64,000 nucleotides of DNA from Haliscomenobacter sp040403615 (GCF_040403615.1 NZ_JBBAKG010000020.1:14687-78686), one strand, 5' to 3'. Positions 8,780 to 18,055 are shown, counted from the first letter of the stretch. Notes: generated by a model from the letters alone, not told the origin. Program-made: numbers and translations.

Positions 8780-10448
8780 TGATTTTTTTCTTCAAAGACG
8801 CTGAAACGCTTCCTTTTGTTACGGCCAGGCTCCATTGTTGTACTGCCGCCGCAGTATCTCCCGATTTAAAAAGCACATCGCCGTATTGTTCCAGGTAAAG
8901 GGGATTTGAGCTGGGCAGTAAAGATTCGATTTTGGTTTTGGCATCGTTCAGGTTTCCATTGCGGAATTGTGCACGCGCCAATGCATAAATGGCCAGGCGA
9001 GACTGAGGATCGGCCTCGATTGCTTTTTGTGCCAAGGTCAAAGATTGTGACGCACCATTGGGCCGCAAAGCAAAACTTAGGGATTGCCAGGCCAGTACTA
9101 TTGTCGTATTGGCGTTGATTTTTAAGGCTTCGCCAAAATTTTGATCCGCGCTGTTGGTGTTGTTTTGCAGGGTTTGAACCATGGCCAACAAGCTGAATAA
9201 ATGCTGACGGGCCACTGGAAATTTAAGGCTCAGTGGCAAGCCTAGATCTATAAAATCCTGGGCATTTTTGAGTTGGTTCATGGCCAATTCAGCGCTGGCG
9301 GCATAAACATATACTTCAGGCTTGTTTGGGAATACATCCAGTGCTTTTTCGCAGGCCTTGGACAATTCAGGCATATCGCCAACCGTCTCTAATCCGGTAA
9401 ATAAAACCTCCCAGTTGTTGAAATCTGTATCGTCTAGTCCAATTGCAACCCGGCTTTTCTCCAGGGCTTCCGCTTTTTTCCCTTGTTTGTTCAAAATGGA
9501 AGCACTGATTGCCAAAGGTTTGGCCTCTTTGGGGTAAAGTTGTTCCAAAATTTGAGCAAGGGTCAACAATTCTTTGGCCAATCCGGGGTCTCCTGAATTC
9601 AAATATTTATTCAACAAGGGCTCGATTTTGCCCAATTTAACTTCAAGGGCGGTATTGGTGTTTTCAAAAACTTGCCGAAGCGAACTCAAGTATTGGGCAT
9701 CGTTTTGTTTACTTACGTCTCCACCGGCCAAAGCAAGGTTGGCCTTGGTATCGTTGGCATCCAATTCCAGAATTTTGCGGTAAACGATCCGGGCTTGTTC
9801 CTTTTCGCCTATTTGGGTGAAATATTCTGCCAGGTTGTGCTGGTAGTCCAGGTTGGATGGATGGGCATCGGCCAGGCGTTGCAACTCACGTACTGCTTTT
9901 TTTTGATCCCCTTGCGCAACATAAAGTCCATGTTTCAGGCGCACCAAATTTTCGTTCATTCCGGTACGGCGCTCCAGGTCATCGTATACCCGCAGCGCGG
10001 CATTGAGTTCATTGGCTTTTACCAGGTAAAATGCCCATTTGTAGGAGTAATTTGACTGTGTCGGCACCTGTTTTGTCAGTTGCTCGTATACGCCGGCAGC
10101 GGCTTTGAATTGCCCCATGGCCTGAAAAGCGTCGGCTTTGAGAACGGCGTACCAAACGTTGGTTGGACTCGCGGTAGCTGCTTTGGTGGCCCAAAGAATG
10201 GCTTCTTCTGGTTGGTTCTGCACCATCAGAATCCTGGCCAGTTCATATGCAGCTACATCATTGTTGGGGTATTCGGTGAGGAGTTGCTTGTACAATTCTT
10301 TGGCTTTGTCCAATCGGCCCAATAACTTTTCCTTACTCGCTTCGATGATCAAAGCTTCTCGAGTCACCTCTTTATTGGCCACGGTTTCATTCTGTGCAGC
10401 CAAAGTCACTACCACTAAAAGCAGCATCGCCAAAATAGTACTCCTCAT
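8757..10448 (-). CDS. Exported tetratricopeptide repeat protein
   Basis: 563 residues beginning with a signal peptide (MRSTILAMLLLVVVTLAAQ). The body is made of about 12 helical-pair repeats with TPR consensus spacing, for example AKELYKQLLTEYPNNDVAAY and ARIVYRKILELDANDTKANL. No catalytic domain is seen. In Bacteroidota this gene commonly precedes DUF4292 and EnvC-like genes, as here, so a scaffold role in envelope assembly is a reasonable inference. The next gene upstream, a nucleotidyltransferase, ends 20 bp away, so all four are probably co-transcribed. Confidence 0.85.
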   Translation of the reverse strand: MRSTILAMLLLVVVTLAAQNETVANKEVTREALIIEASKEKLLGRLDKAKELYKQLLTEYPNNDVAAYELARILMVQNQPEEAILWATKAATASPTNVWYAVLKADAFQAMGQFKAAAGVYEQLTKQVPTQSNYSYKWAFYLVKANELNAALRVYDDLERRTGMNENLVRLKHGLYVAQGDQKKAVRELQRLADAHPSNLDYQHNLAEYFTQIGEKEQARIVYRKILELDANDTKANLALAGGDVSKQNDAQYLSSLRQVFENTNTALEVKLGKIEPLLNKYLNSGDPGLAKELLTLAQILEQLYPKEAKPLAISASILNKQGKKAEALEKSRVAIGLDDTDFNNWEVLFTGLETVGDMPELSKACEKALDVFPNKPEVYVYAASAELAMNQLKNAQDFIDLGLPLSLKFPVARQHLFSLLAMVQTLQNNTNSADQNFGEALKINANTTIVLAWQSLSFALRPNGASQSLTLAQKAIEADPQSRLAIYALARAQFRNGNLNDAKTKIESLLPSSNPLYLEQYGDVLFKSGDTAAAVQQWSLAVTKGSVSASLKKKINEKQLHE

Positions 10449-10468
10449 AAACCTACATTTGAGAGCGA

Positions 10469-11476
10469 CTACCCTTTAAAAGAGGTATAATCGCCCATGT
10501 TTAATGCTTTGGGAATCCCTGCGTATTCGCTTTGATTGCCCAGCATGGATGCTGTAAGTGAAGCATGCCTTATCTGAGCGTCGTTCTGAATCACGCTATT
10601 TTCAATAACAGCATTTTCTACGATACAGTTGCTTCCTATTGAAACGAAAGGACCAATGATTGCATTGCGGATCTGGGTATTTGCGCCAATGTAACATGGT
10701 GGGATGATTCGGGAATTGTGTACGGATACTGAAGGAGAGACCAATTCTTCCGTGTTTTCCTTGAGTTCCAGGATTCGTCGGTTGGTTTCCAACACATTGC
10801 TCATATTCCCACAATCCAGCCATTCTTCAATGGAAGCCTTGCGAAATCGGGTACCGTTGTTTTTCATTATTTCGAGCACCGAAGTAATCTGAAACTCCCC
10901 TTTGTCTTTGATTCCGTTGTCGATGAGATGCTCTACTTTACTGCGAAAATCGTCCCCATCACGAAAATAATAAATTCCAACGATTGCTTGATCGGAAACA
11001 AATACCGGGGATTTTTCTACAAACTCGGTGATGATGTTGTCGGCATCGGTTTTGACGACTCCAAAGGAAGCAGGGTTTTCTACTTGTTTGACCCAGATTA
11101 GGCCATCTTCAGTTGCATCAAAATGAAAATCTGCTTTAAATAAGGTATCCGCAAAAGCCACGATGCAAGGGCCACTTAGACTTTCGCGGGCACAATAAAT
11201 GGCGTGGGCTGGCCCCAAAGGTAAATCCTGGTAATAAATGGAGCATTTGGCGTCAATTAAGGCGGCGATATTTTTGAGTTGCAGTTCTACTTCTTTACCA
11301 AAATCTCCGATGACAAACGCTACTTCTTCAATTTCACCAGAAAATGACGCGTTGAAATCTTCAACGATGCGCTGTACAATGGGCTTTCCGGCAATGGGGA
11401 GCAGCGGTTTTGGAATGGTAAGCGTGTGTGGGCGCAAGCGAGAACCTCGCCCTGCCATTGGGATAATAATTTTCAT
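10469..11476 (-). CDS. Glucose-1-phosphate thymidylyltransferase-like nucleotidyltransferase with beta-helix domain
   Basis: 335 residues. The N-terminus MKIIIPMAGRGSRLRP with IPKPLLPIAGKPIVQ is the pyrophosphorylase G-x-G-x-R...PKPL signature. FADTLF near residue 110 holds the metal-binding Asp. From about residue 250, hexapeptide-like repeats (CYIGANTQI, AIIGPFVSIGSNCIVENAVI) predict a short left-handed beta helix. It probably makes an NDP-sugar for cell-surface polysaccharide. It is separated from pyruvate kinase by 149 bp holding a long inverted repeat, so it may have its own promoter there. Confidence 0.85.
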   Translation of the reverse strand: MKIIIPMAGRGSRLRPHTLTIPKPLLPIAGKPIVQRIVEDFNASFSGEIEEVAFVIGDFGKEVELQLKNIAALIDAKCSIYYQDLPLGPAHAIYCARESLSGPCIVAFADTLFKADFHFDATEDGLIWVKQVENPASFGVVKTDADNIITEFVEKSPVFVSDQAIVGIYYFRDGDDFRSKVEHLIDNGIKDKGEFQITSVLEIMKNNGTRFRKASIEEWLDCGNMSNVLETNRRILELKENTEELVSPSVSVHNSRIIPPCYIGANTQIRNAIIGPFVSIGSNCIVENAVIENSVIQNDAQIRHASLTASMLGNQSEYAGIPKALNMGDYTSFKG

Positions 11477-11490
11477 GCATAAAACATTTA

Positions 11491-11579
11491 AAGTCTACAG
11501 ATTTGTATTTCACAGGTTTTTAAAATACGCATAAATAAGTTTACGTATCTAAAACCTAAATATACAAATCCGCAGACTT
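11491..11579. repeat. 89-bp nested inverted repeat between pyk and the nucleotidyltransferase
   Basis: Outer arms of 18 bp (11491-11508 and 11562-11579) are complementary at 16 of 18 positions. Inner arms at 11514-11529 and 11544-11557 are imperfectly complementary around an AT-rich loop. The element could act as a transcription terminator for pyk, a processing site, or a small mobile-type palindrome. Confidence 0.7.
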
Positions 11580-11625
11580 TTGTGCTCATAAAAAATGAGC
11601 TATATTAACCAGGACGAGTAAAAAA

Positions 11626-13071
11626 TTATTCTACTACGGTAACTTTAAGCATATTCGTACGGTGGCGGCGGTGCAATGGCGTGGTAGCGGTATTCACAAT
11701 GATGTCCCCTTCTTTAACGATGCCATCGTTTTTCAGGATCATGGTTACGTCGTTGATCGTTTCATCGGTAGTGGTGAATTGATCATAGTAGTAGCAGCGT
11801 ACGCCCCAAACCAGGTTCAAGGTTGCCAACATGTGCATGCGATCCGAGAAAATATAAATTTCGATGGTATTCTTTGGCCGGTAACTAGACACCTTAAAGG
11901 CGGTATATCCAGAGCTTGTCATTCCGACAATGGCTTTGGCATTAATGTTTTCTGCAGTATTTACGGCATTCATACAAACTGCATCAGAAAGGAAAGTCCG
12001 TGATTTATGAGAAGGAATTGGGCGACGGCTTCCAATGACAAAATCTTTCTCGGCCTCGATGATGATTTTGGTCATGTACTCCACTACCTTAACGGGGTGT
12101 CTTCCTGCGGCAGTTTCGCCACTGAGCATTACTGCGTCGGCACCATCTAGCACGGCGTTGGCTACGTCGGTTGCTTCTGCACGAGTTGGTGATGGGTTGG
12201 TGATCATGCTTTCCATCATCTGGGTAGCCACAATAACCGGCCGAGCCCGCTGAAGGCATTTTTTGATGATCATTTTTTGGATGCCTGGCACCTTCTCGAT
12301 GGGCATTTCAATACCCAAGTCGCCCCGCGCCACCATCACTGCATTGGATGCTTTAATGATTTTGTCAATGCGTTCGATGGCTTCTGGCTTCTCAATTTTG
12401 GAAATGATTTTAGCCGGGTGGCCTTTTGCATTCAGGATTTCGCGCAATTCTTTTACATCACTGGAGCGACGTACAAAAGAAAGCGCAATCCAATTGACTG
12501 GCTGAGTCAGCAAGAAATCAAGATCCTTGAGGTCTTTCTCGGTCAAACAAGGGAGAGAGACTTTGGTATTGGGCAGGTTAACCCCCTTGCGAGAAGAAAG
12601 AATTCCGCCATAAATTGTTTTCAGTTTAACTGTGTCTTTTTCGTTGGTTTCCACCACTTCAAAAACCAATTTACCATCGTCTACCAAAACCGTTTCCCCT
12701 ACTTTTACGTCTTTGGGAAACTCCTGGTAGCTCATGTAAATTTTTTCCATATTGCCTACGCACTTCTCATTCACAAAGGTGATGACATCACCAGGCTTAA
12801 GGTCAAGTGCGTTGTTTTCAATTTCGCCCACCCGTAATTTTGGGCCTTGTAAATCGGCAAGCAAACTAACGTGCATTCCGTATTTCTCGTTGATATACGT
12901 TACATGATTAATGACTTGCAAATGGTCGTCATGGGTACCATGAGAAAAATTGAGACGGAAAACATTCACACCAGCCTTTGCGAGGTCAAGCAGCGCTTCA
13001 TAGGAATTGGATGCAGGACCTACAGTGGCTACAATTTTGGTGTTTTTCATTGGGTGAGCAGTAGCTTCCAT
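11626..13071 (-). CDS. pyk: Pyruvate kinase
   Basis: Last step of glycolysis: phosphoenolpyruvate plus ADP to pyruvate plus ATP, cytosolic. 481 residues, normal length. Near the start are NTKIVATVGPAS and VFRLNFSHG (substrate Arg/Asn). The active-site signature IISKIEKPEAIERID, then MVARGDLGIEMP and the potassium/ADP-binding MLSGETAAGRHPVKVVEYM, follow in the standard order. The C-terminal regulatory domain is present. ATG 13071 is used; ATG 13050 (MKNTKIV) fits most homologues equally well. A small hairpin (11584-11600) and the longer inverted repeat at 11491-11579 lie just downstream. Confidence 0.97.
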   Translation of the reverse strand: MEATAHPMKNTKIVATVGPASNSYEALLDLAKAGVNVFRLNFSHGTHDDHLQVINHVTYINEKYGMHVSLLADLQGPKLRVGEIENNALDLKPGDVITFVNEKCVGNMEKIYMSYQEFPKDVKVGETVLVDDGKLVFEVVETNEKDTVKLKTIYGGILSSRKGVNLPNTKVSLPCLTEKDLKDLDFLLTQPVNWIALSFVRRSSDVKELREILNAKGHPAKIISKIEKPEAIERIDKIIKASNAVMVARGDLGIEMPIEKVPGIQKMIIKKCLQRARPVIVATQMMESMITNPSPTRAEATDVANAVLDGADAVMLSGETAAGRHPVKVVEYMTKIIIEAEKDFVIGSRRPIPSHKSRTFLSDAVCMNAVNTAENINAKAIVGMTSSGYTAFKVSSYRPKNTIEIYIFSDRMHMLATLNLVWGVRCYYYDQFTTTDETINDVTMILKNDGIVKEGDIIVNTATTPLHRRHRTNMLKVTVVE

Positions 13072-13145
13072 TTTTGTGTTGAGGGTGTTGGATTAAAATT
13101 AAAATTGGTTGATAAGTAACGCAGAAAAATTAACTTCTCGATTTT

Positions 13146-13202
13146 GGCTTTTGAATAGGAAGTCGAACGGTTCATTTCAAGTAAGCTTCCTATTCAAAAG
13201 CC
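13146..13202. repeat. 17-bp perfect inverted repeat in the pyk/ATP-grasp divergent region
   Basis: GGCTTTTGAATAGGAAG (13146-13162) and its exact reverse complement (13186-13202) flank a 23-base loop. The pairing resumes outside after a short bulge, with CGATTTT against AAAAAATCG. It lies between two divergently transcribed genes, so it is not an ordinary terminator of either. Confidence 0.8.
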
Positions 13203-13342
13203 TCTCAAAAAATCGGGTAGTAATTTTTTGCGTCATACTAAGGCGCTTGCACAAAGAAAATTATCTTTTGCAAACTAAGTGTAAATTTTACAATAAACCT
13301 CAGTGTAAAAGTACGTTTATATTGGAGAAAACAAAAACTCTT

Positions 13343-14425
13343 ATGGCCACCATTTTGCTTACAGGTGCACGCGCACCCGTTACGCTTGAGCTTTGTCGCG
13401 CTTTTGCGCAGCAAGGGCATCGCGTTTTCGTTGCTGACGTATTGTTCTTACCCATAGCACGTTGGAGTTTGTATGCTGCCCAGTACTTCATCATTCCCCC
13501 ACCTACTCAACGGTTATTGGAATTTGAGCAAGCCTTGAGTAAACTGATTGTAAAGTACCAAATTGAGCACCTGATTCCAACTTGCGAAGAAACCTTTTAC
13601 GTAAGCAAAATCAAGGATCGTTTGCCTTGTCGAGTCTGGACGAGTGATTTTGATTTAATGATTCAACTGCACAACAAGCATCGTTTTCTGGATTTGGCCA
13701 AAGGTTTCTTTCAAATTCCGGCCACACTTTCTTGTACGGAATTTGACGATTGGCCAAACGCAAAAAATTACGTTTTCAAACCCGTTTTCTCTCGTTTTGC
13801 CAGCCGAGTCATTATCGGGCAGGATGAAGCGCAATGTCAGGAACCTCGTGAGCATCCTCAAGACTGGATCGCCCAGCAGCGGCTTTACGGGCAAGAAATT
13901 TGTGTGTATTCCATCTGGCGAAAAGGGCAATTGGGTGGCTTTGCTGCCTACCAACCAAGATACAGGGTGGGTAAAGGTTCCAGCGTTTTTTTTGAGCCAT
14001 TTTTTCAACAAGATATTTTTGACGCAGTGCAGAAATTCGGTCAACATTATCAATTTGATGGTCAATTGAGTTTTGATCTGATGCTGTGTCCTGATGGGGT
14101 ATATGTACTTGAATGCAATCCACGCAGCATTAGCGGTGTGCACTTATTGGGCGATGAATTGGAAGCTTGCTTTTTTTCGGAGCAGACCATCATACAGCGT
14201 TCGAAAAAAGCAAAGGCGGTAAAATCAGCATGGCTGCTTACGCAACCCTGGCAACTGTTTTCTCATGCTTATGCGGAGACTGAAGATGTGATTTGGCATC
14301 CGAAGGATATGAGGCCCTTTTTACTGCAAGGTTTGAGTCTACTTGAAATGGCGTATTTGGCCATTCGCCACCGCCAAAGTATGCTTGCGGTATCTACCCG
14401 CGATATTGAGTTCAATGGAGAATAA
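13343..14425 (+). CDS. ATP-grasp domain protein
   Basis: 360 residues from ATG 13343. That start is chosen because MATILLTGARAPVTLELCRA begins a Rossmann-like N-terminal domain typical of this family; an upstream in-frame start would add 78 residues of non-conserved sequence. The ATP-grasp C-terminal metal and substrate motif ECNPRSISG is present. Such enzymes form amide or peptide-like bonds through an acyl phosphate. The C-terminal 80 residues are not obviously part of the fold. No biosynthetic partners adjoin it (DUF3127 gene downstream, pyk divergent upstream), so the substrates are unknown. Confidence 0.8.
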   Translation: MATILLTGARAPVTLELCRAFAQQGHRVFVADVLFLPIARWSLYAAQYFIIPPPTQRLLEFEQALSKLIVKYQIEHLIPTCEETFYVSKIKDRLPCRVWTSDFDLMIQLHNKHRFLDLAKGFFQIPATLSCTEFDDWPNAKNYVFKPVFSRFASRVIIGQDEAQCQEPREHPQDWIAQQRLYGQEICVYSIWRKGQLGGFAAYQPRYRVGKGSSVFFEPFFQQDIFDAVQKFGQHYQFDGQLSFDLMLCPDGVYVLECNPRSISGVHLLGDELEACFFSEQTIIQRSKKAKAVKSAWLLTQPWQLFSHAYAETEDVIWHPKDMRPFLLQGLSLLEMAYLAIRHRQSMLAVSTRDIEFNGE

Positions 14426-14518
14426 GAGGGAGAACAGAAAAATCCAGGATATTTTGGCCATTCATGAACTTGTCTTGCCAGCTTTTCTTAATTTTAACCC
14501 GATAAAAAACAAAACATC

Positions 14519-14914
14519 ATGTCATTCGAAGTAGAAGGAAAACTACACAAGATATATCCTGCCGAAAACAAGTCAGGAAGTTTCCAAGCCAGAGAGTTTG
14601 TGATCGAGGTAGAAAGTGGCCAATATCCCCAAATGGTGAAATTTCAATTGGTGCAGGATCGCTGTAGCCTGATTGATGATTATGCCGAAGGGGATATGAT
14701 CAAGGTACATTTTGACTTGCGTGGTCGCGAATGGCAAGGAAAATACTTTACCAACCTGAACGCCTGGCGTTTGGATCGCCCTTCCAAAGCAGAAAAATCT
14801 GCTGCTCCAGTTTCATCCGGCGTAGATGAAGGCGAATTTCCTTCCGTTAGCGATGAGCGCATGGGCGGTGGTGGCAGCAGCAGTAGCAAGGACATGGATG
14901 ATCTGCCTTTCTAA
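14519..14914 (+). CDS. DUF3127 protein with SSB-like acidic C-terminal tip
   Basis: 131 residues. Residues 1-95 form a small beta-rich domain (FEVEGKLHKIYP, FVIEV, VKFQLVQDRC, HFDLRGREW, YFTNLNAWRL) matching the Bacteroidota family DUF3127; it looks OB-fold-like. A Ser/Gly-rich linker follows, and the chain ends in MDDLPF. Single-stranded DNA-binding proteins end in DDIPF-type tips that dock repair and replication partners. Inference: this protein could bind nucleic acid and recruit the same partners. A strong terminator follows. Confidence 0.85.
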   Translation: MSFEVEGKLHKIYPAENKSGSFQAREFVIEVESGQYPQMVKFQLVQDRCSLIDDYAEGDMIKVHFDLRGREWQGKYFTNLNAWRLDRPSKAEKSAAPVSSGVDEGEFPSVSDERMGGGGSSSSKDMDDLPF

Positions 14915-14935
14915 AAGTACGAAGTATGAATATTG

Positions 14936-14988
14936 AGTGACGAATAATTGCCTCTTTATGGCCTTATTCGTCACTTGCTGTTTTTTCT
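14936..14988 (+). terminator. Rho-independent terminator after the DUF3127 gene
   Basis: Perfect 12-bp stem (AGTGACGAATAA at 14936-14947 with 14964-14975), followed within five bases by a run of six T. It lies between convergent genes. Confidence 0.8.
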
Positions 14989-15439
14989 ATAATGCTGCCA
15001 AAATCTGCTGCGCGTGATTTTTGGTGTCTACCTTTTCTATCACTTGGGTGATCTCCGCATTTTCATTGATGATAAAGGTACTGCGCAGCACGCCTTCGTA
15101 GGTTTTGCCATACATCTGCTTTTCGCCCCAGGCGCCAAAAAGTTTGATTACTTCGTTGTCTTTATCGGCAATCAGGGAAAAAGGAAGGCTGTTTTTCTGA
15201 ATGAAATTTTGTTGCTTTTTCACCGAATCCGGGCTAACGCCCAGAAGGGCATAGCCTTGGGCTTTCAGGTCGGCATATCCATCGCGTAAACTGCAATTTT
15301 CGACCGTACAGCTGGGCGTACCTGAAGCAGGGTAGATGAATAAGATCAGTTTTTGGCCTCGAAAATCTTGCAGAGAAACGGTTTCTCCAGTTTGAATAGT
15401 GGCCGTAAAATCCGGTACATGGTCTCCAGCTTTCAACAT
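14987..15439 (-). CDS. bcp: Thioredoxin-dependent thiol peroxidase, peroxiredoxin Q/BCP type
   Basis: 150 residues, typical for BCP. It reduces hydroperoxides in the cytosol. Peroxidatic Cys44 and resolving Cys49 sit in YPASGTPSCTVENCSLRD, the 2-Cys arrangement of the BCP group with five-residue spacing. The usual PGCT is PSCT here. Downstream LFGAWGEKQMYGKTYEGVLR matches the family's conserved Trp and Arg region. It is convergent with the DUF3127 gene and 64 bp from the M23 peptidase gene, which lies upstream on the same strand. Confidence 0.95.
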   Translation of the reverse strand: MLKAGDHVPDFTATIQTGETVSLQDFRGQKLILFIYPASGTPSCTVENCSLRDGYADLKAQGYALLGVSPDSVKKQQNFIQKNSLPFSLIADKDNEVIKLFGAWGEKQMYGKTYEGVLRSTFIINENAEITQVIEKVDTKNHAQQILAAL

Positions 15440-15503
15440 GTGTTTCTAGTTTTTGATTGTTGGTCAAAACGGAAACAAAAAAACCTGCCTCCGGTTCACC
15501 AAT

Positions 15504-17219
15504 TTACCTGCTGAAGTTTTTCTCCCAAATCCGTTTGTTTCCCAACCCATCCCATACCTCCAGGTGAAAAACATGTGCACCCGGTGCAACCCGCTGGTCA
15601 AAGCGGTAGGTGATGCGGTCGTATTTTTCATCGTAATCCATTAGTATCCACTGCCCATCTATCTGCGCCCGATAACTCAATCCGGGCATACTTCCTGCCG
15701 CTCCGAAATTGTCGCGAATGCGAAAGGATACCGCATTCACTTTGCTCAAAACCGGAGTGAAGCGTTCAGGCGTGATTGTGGGCGGAACCGTATCCACTTT
15801 GATGCAAAATTCGCCAAAAGTGCGCACTTCTGCTTTCAACATGCCGTCTTGCCACTTGCCTCCATAATTGGTGACACGGCCACTGGCATTGCAGTATGCT
15901 ACGAATGCTTTAGGGCGCAAGGAATCTGGCAAATTGACAGGTTTCAATGCCATCGTGTAAAATAGGTGGACTGGAATCCGCGCGTTATGTAGGGTATGCA
16001 CTTTAGAAAAAACATTTGCCGATCGCTCGGGAACTACACTGTACTGCATAAAGCAATCTTCGTAAAAAGTACCCCCCTGAAAATTAATTTTGATGTCGTT
16101 GTTGTTGATGATACTGGGCTGGTTGTAAGGCAAGAGGTAATTGTATTGTCTGGCGGGAGCACTGATTAACGCCGTATCCAGCTTGACCCAAAACTGGGTA
16201 CGCGCTGCATTTCCTGCGGCATCTTTGATCAGGATGTTGACTTTGCGGGTTTGTTTTTCGGCAATGTTGATTCTACCACTTTCTTGTACTTGTGAGTACA
16301 TGGCCAAAGCATTGCCCGGCAACAAAAAGCATCGGTGGAAATAAGAATTGCGCGAAACCCGCTCTTCGTAATCCACATGTGCATTGATGTAGCGGGTTTC
16401 CGTAAAATCTAGTTTTTCAACCGCAAAGTGGTACACCCGCCGGTCGTCTACAAACATTTCTAAGCTGTAGATGCCATTGGAGTTGCTGACGCCATCCATG
16501 TAGTCATAAGCCTTGATGGCCAATCCCAATTGTTTGGTTTTAACTTTGAAGGTATCGCCGGTTACGCCATATTGTCCGTTTTTGAGCAACAAGGGTACAC
16601 GGCGCGTTTCGGCCAGTTGCTGGGTTTCGGTGATCTGGTAGAGTTTGAGTTCGTGTACTCTTGGTGGGGTATTGTCTATTACCGGAAGTCCAAACAACAA
16701 TGGGTTGATGGAGCGGTCGGTGGCGGTTTCCCGAATTTCGAAGTGGAGGTGTGGCCCGAAGGAATGCCCGGTATTGCCCATTTTGGCAATGTTTTGGCCC
16801 TTTTTTACGGGAAAACGACCTGGCTCGGGGTAGAGCTCTACACCAAACTGTTGTGCTGCGTATTGTTTTTCTTCGATATAACGCGCCAACTCAGGGGCAA
16901 AACCACTTAAGTGTGCATACAGGGTGGTGTACCCATTGGGATGCCGCAAGTACATAACATTGCCGTAGCCACCAGGATTGATCTTGATGCAGTACACTTC
17001 ACCATCGCCAGCAGCATTAATGGGGTAGCCCAAGCCTCCTTTGATGTCGATGCCCGAATGAAAGTGATCGGGGCGCAGCTCGCCAAAAGTACCGGAAAGA
17101 CGCAAACCTCCGTTGACGGGTGGTGCAAAAAAATCTTTAGGGTAGGTGTCTTCAGCACTAGGGAGTACGAAAGCCAATAACAAAACCGGGAGCAAAAGCG
17201 AGAGCAGTCGAAGTAGCAT
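15504..17219 (-). CDS. Exported M23 family metallopeptidase
   Basis: 571 residues from ATG 17219, which gives a clean signal peptide (MLLRLLSLLLPVLLLAFVLP); an upstream in-frame start at 17255 would add 12 residues. The LytM/M23 domain is N-terminal (about 45-185) and keeps the zinc ligands: HFHSGIDI, YAHLSG and HLHFE. So, unlike the EnvC-like protein at 6688-8025, it is probably an active peptidoglycan endopeptidase. The remaining 380 residues are beta-rich and lack a recognised domain. Probably periplasmic, acting on cell-wall cross-links. Confidence 0.9.
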   Translation of the reverse strand: MLLRLLSLLLPVLLLAFVLPSAEDTYPKDFFAPPVNGGLRLSGTFGELRPDHFHSGIDIKGGLGYPINAAGDGEVYCIKINPGGYGNVMYLRHPNGYTTLYAHLSGFAPELARYIEEKQYAAQQFGVELYPEPGRFPVKKGQNIAKMGNTGHSFGPHLHFEIRETATDRSINPLLFGLPVIDNTPPRVHELKLYQITETQQLAETRRVPLLLKNGQYGVTGDTFKVKTKQLGLAIKAYDYMDGVSNSNGIYSLEMFVDDRRVYHFAVEKLDFTETRYINAHVDYEERVSRNSYFHRCFLLPGNALAMYSQVQESGRINIAEKQTRKVNILIKDAAGNAARTQFWVKLDTALISAPARQYNYLLPYNQPSIINNNDIKINFQGGTFYEDCFMQYSVVPERSANVFSKVHTLHNARIPVHLFYTMALKPVNLPDSLRPKAFVAYCNASGRVTNYGGKWQDGMLKAEVRTFGEFCIKVDTVPPTITPERFTPVLSKVNAVSFRIRDNFGAAGSMPGLSYRAQIDGQWILMDYDEKYDRITYRFDQRVAPGAHVFHLEVWDGLGNKRIWEKNFSR

Positions 17220-17328
17220 AGCAGTTCGTGGTAATTTAAGCACAAAAAAAATCATTGCATCATTCAGGTTTGGGGAGTGGAAAATGTGAGATTTTCACAC
17301 ATTGCAGAGTTGATGGAGCTAAAATAGT

Positions 17329-18033
17329 TTATTCTGAGAGAAGTTGCGCCCAAGAGCCTGTTAAAGTCTCTACATTTTTATTGTCGTCGAGGTATTGTAA
17401 GAATTTTTCCCGGCTAATGGGTCTTGCACCAAGACTTCCCAAATGCTGCGTTTGCTGCTGACAATCAATCAAGGTGAAACCTTTTTCTTTTAATTTTTGC
17501 ACCAAAGTGATGAATCCAAACTTGGATGCGTTGCTGGTGCGGGCAAACATTGATTCACCAAAAAATACCTTCCCGAGAGAGATGCCATACAAACCACCCA
17601 CTAATTCTTCATTTTGCCAAACTTCTACGGAATGTGCATACCCCATTTGATGGACTTCTACATAGGCTTCGATCATGTCTTCGGTAATCCAGGTTTCACC
17701 GGATTGCCCGGTTCGGTTGGATTGTTGACAATTGCGCATGGTGCGTTCAAAATCCTGGTCAAACGTGACCTCAAATTTTTTTTGGTTGAAATAGGGCCGC
17801 ATGCTTTTGGCCACAATCAATTCGGAGGGAAACAACACGAAGCGAGGATCTGGCGACCACCACAAAATCGGATCGCCTTCATTAAACCAGGGGAAAATGC
17901 CAGACGCATATGCCTGCAACAACCGAGCTGGAGAAAGGTCTCCACCAACAGCCAGAACTCCCTCAGGAGTAGCGAGTTCGGGTGCTGGAAATTCTATAGT
18001 ATGCTCGTCTAACCAAAAAACAGGCATAATCAA
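17329..18033 (-). CDS. aat: Leucyl/phenylalanyl-tRNA-protein transferase
   Basis: Adds Leu or Phe from tRNA to proteins with N-terminal Arg or Lys, marking them for ClpAP (N-degron pathway). 234 residues. Conserved blocks are GVLAVGGDLSPARLLQAYASGIFPW, WWSPDPRFVLFP, and EVWQNEELVGGLYGISLGKVFFGESMFAR toward the C-terminus. ATG 18027 (MPVFWLD) is an equally good start. Two near-consensus DnaA boxes lie just upstream of the gene at 18056-18076. Confidence 0.96.
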   Translation of the reverse strand: MIMPVFWLDEHTIEFPAPELATPEGVLAVGGDLSPARLLQAYASGIFPWFNEGDPILWWSPDPRFVLFPSELIVAKSMRPYFNQKKFEVTFDQDFERTMRNCQQSNRTGQSGETWITEDMIEAYVEVHQMGYAHSVEVWQNEELVGGLYGISLGKVFFGESMFARTSNASKFGFITLVQKLKEKGFTLIDCQQQTQHLGSLGARPISREKFLQYLDDNKNVETLTGSWAQLLSE

Positions 18034-18055
18034 AAATAATTAACATTAAAAAAAG

